From Tieghemiomyces parasiticus (taxonomy: Eukaryota > Kickxellomycota > Dimargaritomycetes > Dimargaritales > Dimargaritaceae): 12,872 nucleotides of DNA. This document shows positions 7,999-12,872 of this stretch, piece after piece (position 1 is the first letter of the stretch; each line of letters starts with the position of its first letter). Location: NCBI GenBank assembly GCA_027575765.1, contig JANBPT010001182.1, positions 1 to 12,872 of the forward strand, in the 5' to 3' direction. A program made the translations under genes and the position numbers. The notes under the pieces are model-generated. The model did no database searches and was not told where the DNA came from. It saw only the letters and a list, made by a program, of their open reading frames with translations.

Positions 7999-9183
7999 CT
8001 ACACCAACTTTTGGAGACGATCGGCCACACTGAGCTGGGTACGGGTCAGGTCTGACAGGTAAACGACCATGAGCAAGTCCTGGAGGTGGCTGTTGAACAT
8101 CTTTTCGAAGCTGGCGGCCTCGATCTTGGGAGTAGCGGCGAGCAAGTCCATGAGGTAACGACCGACGACACCGTTAGCCGGGGTATCGCCATCGACCACC
8201 TTATGGACGTAGGCGGCAACACGGGCCAGCATGGCCTGCAGCTTGATCAGGGCCTGTTCCAGCCCGGCCATATCGCCCAGGAGGTGGTGGGGGGCCGCCG
8301 CGGCTTGGTTGGCCGGCGCCGGCTGCTCCTCCTTGGCCGAACTGACGAGTTCCAACCCGTTCGTGTCAGTCTCGTTAAACTTGACCGTGAAGGGCACGGG
8401 GACAAACATGCAGTTTTCGGGCTTGGACAGTGTGCCCACAGGGCTGCTGACGAACGTGCGCACCCCGAGCGAATCGCCCGTGAGGCCCGTGTCTAGCACT
8501 AGGTGCACGGCGTTACCCACCCCAACTTCACGGTTATAATAGTCCTGAATGAGCGCCGAGTACGAGTTGAGCGAGTTGCCCGTGGCGTACCAGCCCACAA
8601 TGACCTCGTTGGGGTTGACACGTTGGTGGAGCTCGAGCATGTTGTGGTGATGCTCCATATCGACCTCGACCTGCGAGCGAGCAATGGATACGTAAGGAGA
8701 TGATGAATTTACCATGGCGGGCAACAGATGGGAGTGGGGGAGGGGACGTTAGAGCGTTGATAAAAGGATACAGATATCAGTGGGGCGCTACCCTGCTCTC
8801 CCATTCTTTCTCTATCCCACCATCCACTTCCAGCCGGGCCGGGGGTTTGCAATCTGGGGGGAGGGGCTCTAACCTACCTGATCCTCAGTCTCGTAGTGAG
8901 GCACCGGGAAGCAGTTCGTAATTTCGATGCCCTTATCGGACGGCGTTCCGAGCAAAGTACCAATGACGCGGTCCTGGTTTTCATTGCGGCGGAGGTAGTG
9001 TTCAAGGACGGCAAAGAACACTAGCGGGCGGATAACGGTGGCTGAACCGTTGGAGCTGACCAGCGTGGACTGCAAATCGGTCGCAGGGGTGACGCCGGCG
9101 GCAGCGGGGACAACCCCGGCCAGATCCTCGGCCGCGGAGGCCAGATCGAGGTTAAGAATCAAATCGCTCTGGCGGGTGATCAT
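7999..9183 (-). CDS. EIF3F: Translation initiation factor eIF3 subunit f (2 exons, 325 aa)
   Basis: This is a core MPN-domain subunit of eIF3, the cytoplasmic complex that assembles the 43S preinitiation complex. Minus-strand exons are 9183-8878 and 8670-7999, and the 207-nt intron (8877-8671) runs GTAGGT...CGCAG in phase 0. The junction restores the family sequence TEDQ|VEVDMEHH. The MPN domain spans about residues 50-180 with DRVIGTLLGT, EITNCFPVPH, HQRVNPNEVIVGWYATG and ALIQDYY. It has no HxH...S..D metal set where JAMM enzymes have one, which is normal for eIF3f and implies a structural role. The C-terminal helices carry NGVVGRYLMDLL, PKIEAASFEKMFNS and the strongly diagnostic LQDLLMVVYLSDLTRTQL, which pack in the eIF3 helical bundle. 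An Ala/Pro-rich insert lies at about 213-232. The length is close to family members (about 300-360 aa). The ATG at 9183 has A at -3. A Met inside the intron frame (8724) is not the true start. Confidence 0.96.
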
Positions 9184-9205
9184 AGTGAACGAAGGATGTG
9201 GAGTG

Positions 9206-9221
9206 GAGAGAGAGAGAGAGA
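9206..9221. repeat. (GA)8 microsatellite in the eIF3f leader/promoter
   Basis: Eight GA units on the + strand read as a CT tract on the eIF3f sense strand, 23-38 nt upstream of its ATG. CT-rich tracts close to the start are common in fungal housekeeping promoters and leaders. Confidence 0.75.
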
Positions 9222-9468
9222 TAGGGAGGGAGTGGAGATATGGAGGGGAAGATGAGATGAGGCCTGGGAAATGGGGATGAGGAGGATGAGAAACTTGGGT
9301 GCCGTCAGATGCGTGAATTCAGATCGTCAAAGGGATGGTCGGAATGGCTAGCAGCGGCTGGCTGAACTGAGGCATCACATGTGGCGGAGATCGCAGGGCG
9401 GCCACTCTCCAGAGGGGGGGATTTTAGGCTGAAGGGAGAGGGAGGGCGGGTAGAGGGTGCCAGGGCTA

Positions 9469-9487
9469 AAAAATAAAATAAAAAAAC
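9469..9487. promoter_or_regulatory. dA:dT tract upstream of eIF3f
   Basis: A nearly uninterrupted A tract on the + strand, broken by single T residues, lies about 290 nt upstream of the eIF3f ATG. Such tracts often exclude nucleosomes at fungal promoters. The role is inferred from composition and position only. Confidence 0.3.
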
Positions 9488-10196
9488 GTGATGGCCTAGG
9501 AACTGTGGTGGGTGGCGTGGGTCAGAATGCCCTGGCTAATAGCTAACTACATTAGCACTTTCCAATCAGTTAGCGAGACCCAAAGGCACAGAACAGGGTT
9601 GAAAGTCCACCACCTGGTATCCAATATTCTACTTGCTGTTCTTTACAAGGATCAGAGATATCCAGCAAGTCGGGAGCACGGGGGGGGGCGACACTCGAGA
9701 ATGGTACATTACATTCCACAGCACAATGCCGATTATCCATACCATCTTCACACCATATAAAACAACAAATTCAACGGCGAATGCCCCGGCTGGTATTAAA
9801 AGCGAATCGTATGAGTCCCTAGAGGGAGAACTAGAGAAAGGGATCTGGGCGGGTCTGGGTACAAGAGAGTAGTGGGGTTCATGTAGACAAAAAAAACCAG
9901 AGAATCGCTCTCCAACCGTAGACTGTATATACGACTTCATTACTATTATCAGATACAACAATAAAATGATACAGGATAGAAATGGTAAAGCTTTTGAAAT
10001 AGGAATGTGATATGCAAACTACCACGTACATGACGGGATACAATATTAACAGAGTGTGTGATAAGTGGAGAGGGATCGAAGGACAGTGACATGTCAAGTA
10101 TGTGGCAAAAGTGTGGTAAATGGGAGGTGAGGCCTACATTGCAAAAGTATATTTGTTCTATTTGGTTGGTGCACCCCGGCCAACTGGTCCAATATC

Positions 10197-12254
10197 TCAA
10201 TCGCGAACACCACCACTGCTCTTGCTCTGCAAGTTACCACCACCATCACCACCGCCATAGACCTGTGGCACCGGAGACGACGGATCGTGGTGGCCAGGGG
10301 TTCGGATGGTCAGGGCCGGCCGCTTGTGTATCCGGAACCCAGGCAGCGAGTTGGCGTGGGGCAGTTGCCGAGTGTCTCCCGCGGTCGGCTCTCCATCCTC
10401 CTGCTCACCAGACGAGGGTGAGTCGGGAAACCGGTGGATGTGTGGACTGGAGTAATTCGATAGGGAACCGCCTGGACCTCCCACCCGGTGCTGCGGAGAA
10501 GGGTGGTAGGCCGAAGTTGGTGTGTGTGGCTCGCTACCCGCGCCATGGGCGTCATGGCGTAAGGCTAGAAGGGATTCCTTCAGCGGTGGCAGGACAACTG
10601 GGGACCCGGTGGTTGCAGTGGCAACCTGGCCACGTACCGGGGATGAACCCTGATGGTAGCTGAGGTGGTGTCCAGGAAGCCCAGTCCGGTACTCCGCCAG
10701 GCGTACGGGGTGCTTGTCGTGGGCGAAAGACCCTGACACAGGAGTGGGCAACGGAGAGGGCAGCTGAACACCTCCCCCACTGCTACCATTCGGGGAGAAC
10801 GGGTCGGCGCGCTGGGCGTGTGGGGTAGCCGACCCTGGTGAACCGGTGCTAGACGGCAGCGAGGAGGTTGCCAGTAGGGGCGGCGTGGTCACCCCATGAT
10901 GGGCCGGTGGCAACCCGGGGTAGCCTCCTGGTCTACTGGGGTCGCCCGTAGTAGACGATGACATTCGTAGGTTGGGGTCGGAGAAGCGGGCCATGCGGGG
11001 AGGGGAACGCGGGAGCATCGACGGTGGGCCTGGCGCGTGGAAGGAGAAGGATCGCTGGCGCTTGTGCGAGGAGGGCTGCTCCTCGTTGGAGCACGTGTCC
11101 GGCGAGGTCAGGCGGGGGTAGGCAGCCGCGGCTGAAATCTTACGCAGGCGGGGCGGAGCGGCTGCTTCCCAGGCCGGGTCATACGAGTCCGATGTCACGG
11201 AGAGGGGCGGTGGATAAGGAGTGGTGCCAGCGTGATGACCAGGTGGACGGTGATGGTAGGGCGAAGTCGTCGGTGGCGGGTGAGGGTGGTGGTGCAGGAC
11301 CAGAGGAGGCGGCGGGGGTAGGCGAGCGTAGTGCCGGTGGGCGGCGTGAGCCTGGTAGGCCGGACGGATGGCTGAGGCCGAGCGAGACGACCGTAGTCCT
11401 GTGGGCGACCGCCGGGTCAAGGGGGCCAGCGGAAGCTGAGGGACCCGTGGCGGCGATGGACCCGTGACGGCGGTGTCAGGGGCGAGCACCGAGGGGCCTA
11501 GGTCGGGGCTGAACCTGCCGCTAGCACCAACAGTGTGCGAACGTCGCCGGGACGACTTGGCCGCAGAAGATAGGCCTAGAGGCCGCGCGGAGGCGTGCGG
11601 GTGGGCCACAGAGGACCGCACGGCCGAGGGTGAAGGGATGAGGCGCGGCAGGGTTGAGTTGGCGGTCGGGTAGAGTGGGCTCTGGAGGTGCACATCGTAC
11701 ATTTGCGTGGTAAGCCGGTTGGTGGGTGAGGCGGAACGCGAGCCCGGTGGCAGATCGGAGGAAGCGGTGATCATGGCTGTGGAGGCGACCGGGTCAGTGT
11801 CGAGCACGGCACTGCACAGCTCGGAGAGAATGGTGAGCTTGGAGTCATCTGCGTCCCCACCGGCTAGAACCTCGTCGGGGGTGATGAGCCCTGAATCCAG
11901 GCCTGCAGCATAGGTGGAGGGTCGGGCTGGGCCGGGATACCCACCACTACTTAGGGGGTCGCCCACGTCCGGGGAGGTACTCGGGGTGGCCAGGTCGGTG
12001 GATGGACCCAGTGAGACAATGGTGCCGTCACTGGACACGCTGGCCCGCCGGTCGGACCCGGCCTTACCCTGGCGGCGCTTGTACGGACCGCGCTTGACGC
12101 CCTTCTTGCGCTCCTTACGAGCGGAGTTGTGACAGCTGGATTCGAGGCCGTACTTGACACAGCGCCCGCAAGGCCGGCCGTCGTCGCACTTCTTGCACGC
12201 CCGCTGGCAGTTGGTGCAGGCATTCTTGACCTGCTTTCGTTTGGCAGCCGCCAT
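10197..12254 (-). CDS. Zn2Cys6 binuclear-cluster transcription factor (685 aa, single exon)
   Basis: This is a fungal-type DNA-binding regulator expected to act in the nucleus; its targets are unknown. The N-terminus holds the zinc cluster C13-x2-C16-x6-C23-x5-C29-x2-C32-x8-C41, a canonical Zn2Cys6 spacing, with an extra Cys at 20. A highly basic linker follows (RKERKKGVKRGPYKRR, residues 46-61) that could serve both DNA contact and nuclear import. A short hydrophobic stretch at about 139-152 (KLTILSELCSAVLD) is the only likely helix after it. The rest is low complexity: Ser/Pro-rich with many SP and TP sites, a Pro/His tract at about 301-345, and basic-Ser sites such as RRRSHT (236-241) and KRQRSFSF (398-405) that look like kinase targets. 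I do not see the fungal-specific middle-homology domain common in Gal4-type proteins. The ATG at 12254 has A at -3 and G at +4 and sits 12 codons before the first Cys. The basic tail resembles a family I associate with early-diverging fungi, but I cannot name an ortholog. Confidence 0.9.
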   Translation of the reverse strand: MAAAKRKQVKNACTNCQRACKKCDDGRPCGRCVKYGLESSCHNSARKERKKGVKRGPYKRRQGKAGSDRRASVSSDGTIVSLGPSTDLATPSTSPDVGDPLSSGGYPGPARPSTYAAGLDSGLITPDEVLAGGDADDSKLTILSELCSAVLDTDPVASTAMITASSDLPPGSRSASPTNRLTTQMYDVHLQSPLYPTANSTLPRLIPSPSAVRSSVAHPHASARPLGLSSAAKSSRRRSHTVGASGRFSPDLGPSVLAPDTAVTGPSPPRVPQLPLAPLTRRSPTGLRSSRSASAIRPAYQAHAAHRHYARLPPPPPLVLHHHPHPPPTTSPYHHRPPGHHAGTTPYPPPLSVTSDSYDPAWEAAAPPRLRKISAAAAYPRLTSPDTCSNEEQPSSHKRQRSFSFHAPGPPSMLPRSPPRMARFSDPNLRMSSSTTGDPSRPGGYPGLPPAHHGVTTPPLLATSSLPSSTGSPGSATPHAQRADPFSPNGSSGGGVQLPSPLPTPVSGSFAHDKHPVRLAEYRTGLPGHHLSYHQGSSPVRGQVATATTGSPVVLPPLKESLLALRHDAHGAGSEPHTPTSAYHPSPQHRVGGPGGSLSNYSSPHIHRFPDSPSSGEQEDGEPTAGDTRQLPHANSLPGFRIHKRPALTIRTPGHHDPSSPVPQVYGGGDGGGNLQSKSSGGVRD

Positions 12255-12872
12255 GCTGTGGGTGAATCGCTGGGTAGAAATTAGACGGGGGAAGGGGTAT
12301 CTACACGCCTACACGGCAAAAGGTGAAGAAATGGGAAGCTACGGGGTCAGCGAACACGGAGAGATAAAGGAGGGGGGAGTGCCGGGAATAAGGGGTGAAT
12401 GGCCAGGCTACAGTCCACAATGTATAACGCGGCTCCTAAGGCAAAGTGCACAAAGACCGGGGTTAGGAAGCAAGGTGAACGTCTCAGAATCAAAGGAGAC
12501 TGACACGCGAGAGAAACGGGCGATACCTATAGGTCGGTATCAGCGGGGACTCAACCCAAGACTTGCGGTGTGGTGGAGAGAGAGAGAGAGAGGAAGAGGG
12601 ATGGCAAGGTTTGACAAACACCACGCTACCAAGACAGCGGGTATTAGAATAGTCGGGGGCGGCGCCTGAAATCCTGGGAGACGGGGTGCAGAGGGCTGGG
12701 ACTCGCGCTTGGTACAGATAATCCCCTTTCTAGAGCAAGGGCTGATACTGCGGATGCAGCGGGTACAATCGAACAGTGCCTCAGGGCAAGGGTGGGGGCG
12801 GTCCGGATGCTGCAAGGGCACCGTGCGGTCGTCGATCGGATACAGCAGGGAACGGGATCGGGTGAGCGGTAG
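12255..12872. other. Upstream region of the Zn2Cys6 gene, right edge of window
   Basis: The region is G/A-rich on the + strand (C/T-rich on the sense strand of the regulator) and includes a (GA)8 run about 325 nt upstream of the ATG. On the minus strand, one frame is open from the window edge to 12540 and encodes a few clustered Cys residues. A second minus frame is also open for about 70 codons, so openness alone is weak evidence of coding. It could be promoter DNA, a long leader, or part of another gene. Confidence 0.45.
12576..12592. repeat. (GA)8 microsatellite upstream of the Zn2Cys6 gene
   Basis: An uninterrupted GA run on the + strand reads as CT on the regulator's sense strand. It has the same unit and nearly the same length as the tract upstream of eIF3f. 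Confidence 0.75.

Larger units (their letters stand above)
9184..10196. other. Intergenic region: eIF3f promoter side and regulator 3' flank
   Basis: The roughly 120 bases next to the eIF3f ATG are G/A-rich on the + strand and include a (GA)8 run. An A-rich tract (about 9469-9487) could be a nucleosome-poor dA:dT promoter element. From about 9500 to 10196 I see a G9 run (9680-9688) and short frames without motifs. The end near 10196 is the 3' flank of the zinc-cluster gene, and no exact minus-strand AATAAA is seen there. The AATAAA at 9960-9965 is on the + strand with no gene to serve. Confidence 0.55.

Noticed and set aside
8312..8323. 12-nt palindrome GCCGGCGCCGGC
   Set aside because: It lies within the Ala/Pro-coding insert of eIF3f and is explained by GC-rich codon use.
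8671..8724. In-frame Met (MPAMVNSSS...) as the start of a separate eIF3f-like protein
   Set aside because: It lies in the intron. Splicing 8878 to 8670 restores the conserved MPN sequence, while this start would remove the first half of the domain.
9629..9961. 110-codon hydrophobic minus-strand frame
   Set aside because: It has no recognisable family or clear signal-peptide layout, it overlaps the downstream flank of the zinc-cluster gene, and its hydrophobic look follows from T-rich codons.
10058..10663. 201-codon + strand open frame
   Set aside because: It is mostly antisense to the 3' end of the zinc-cluster gene, is composed of reverse-complement low complexity, and has no motif.
1..12872. 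CRISPR arrays, transposases, retroelement or viral genes, and biosynthetic clusters
   Set aside because: No direct-repeat arrays, terminal repeats, integrase or reverse transcriptase motifs, or pathway enzymes are visible. The genes are ordinary fungal housekeeping and regulatory genes.

Overview
The window looks like nuclear DNA from a fungus, probably an early-diverging lineage (Mucoromycota/Zoopagomycota type). The evidence is spliceosomal introns of about 130-310 nt with GT...AG ends and, in one case, a perfect TACTAAC branch site. There are four eukaryotic protein genes with fungal-type content and an intronless tRNA with Pol III signals. The lineage is inferred mainly from a Zn2Cys6 transcription factor whose zinc cluster is followed by an RKERKKG-KRGPYKRR basic tail, and it is not certain. 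No operons, CRISPR arrays, transposons or viral genes were recognised.

Layout from left to right. (1) 1-718 is upstream sequence with no recognised gene, ending in a pyrimidine-rich leader. (2) 719-3834 (+) is a three-exon gene for the pre-mRNA 3'-end endonuclease CPSF73/Ysh1 (887 aa when spliced), with an AATAAA about 60 nt past the stop and a 20-nt perfect palindrome between stop and AATAAA. (3) 4315-6465 (-), tail to tail with CPSF73, is a four-exon gene for an ENTH-domain epsin of the Ent3/epsinR class (487 aa), with clathrin-box and gamma-ear motifs. (4) 6466-7272 holds the epsin upstream region, a strong imperfect hairpin (6840-6874) and a TATA palindrome in front of (5) an intronless tRNA-Thr(AGT) at 7273-7344 (+). 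(6) 7345-7998 is AT-richer noncoding DNA with microsatellites. (7) 7999-9183 (-) is a two-exon gene for translation initiation factor eIF3 subunit f (325 aa). (8) 9184-10196 is intergenic. (9) 10197-12254 (-) is a single-exon gene for a 685-aa Zn2Cys6 regulator with a long disordered Pro/Ser/His-rich body. (10) 12255-12872 is its upstream region, with an unexplained Cys-bearing frame running off the right edge.

The genes belong to separate cellular processes (mRNA 3'-end cleavage, trans-Golgi/endosome clathrin traffic, translation initiation, transcription control), so no shared pathway or cluster is claimed. I do not see a novel biological system. The items most worth a second look are the enlarged C-terminal half of CPSF73, the adaptor-binding motif set of the epsin, the 6840-6874 hairpin, the tRNA upstream palindrome, and the Zn2Cys6 protein with no visible middle-homology domain.
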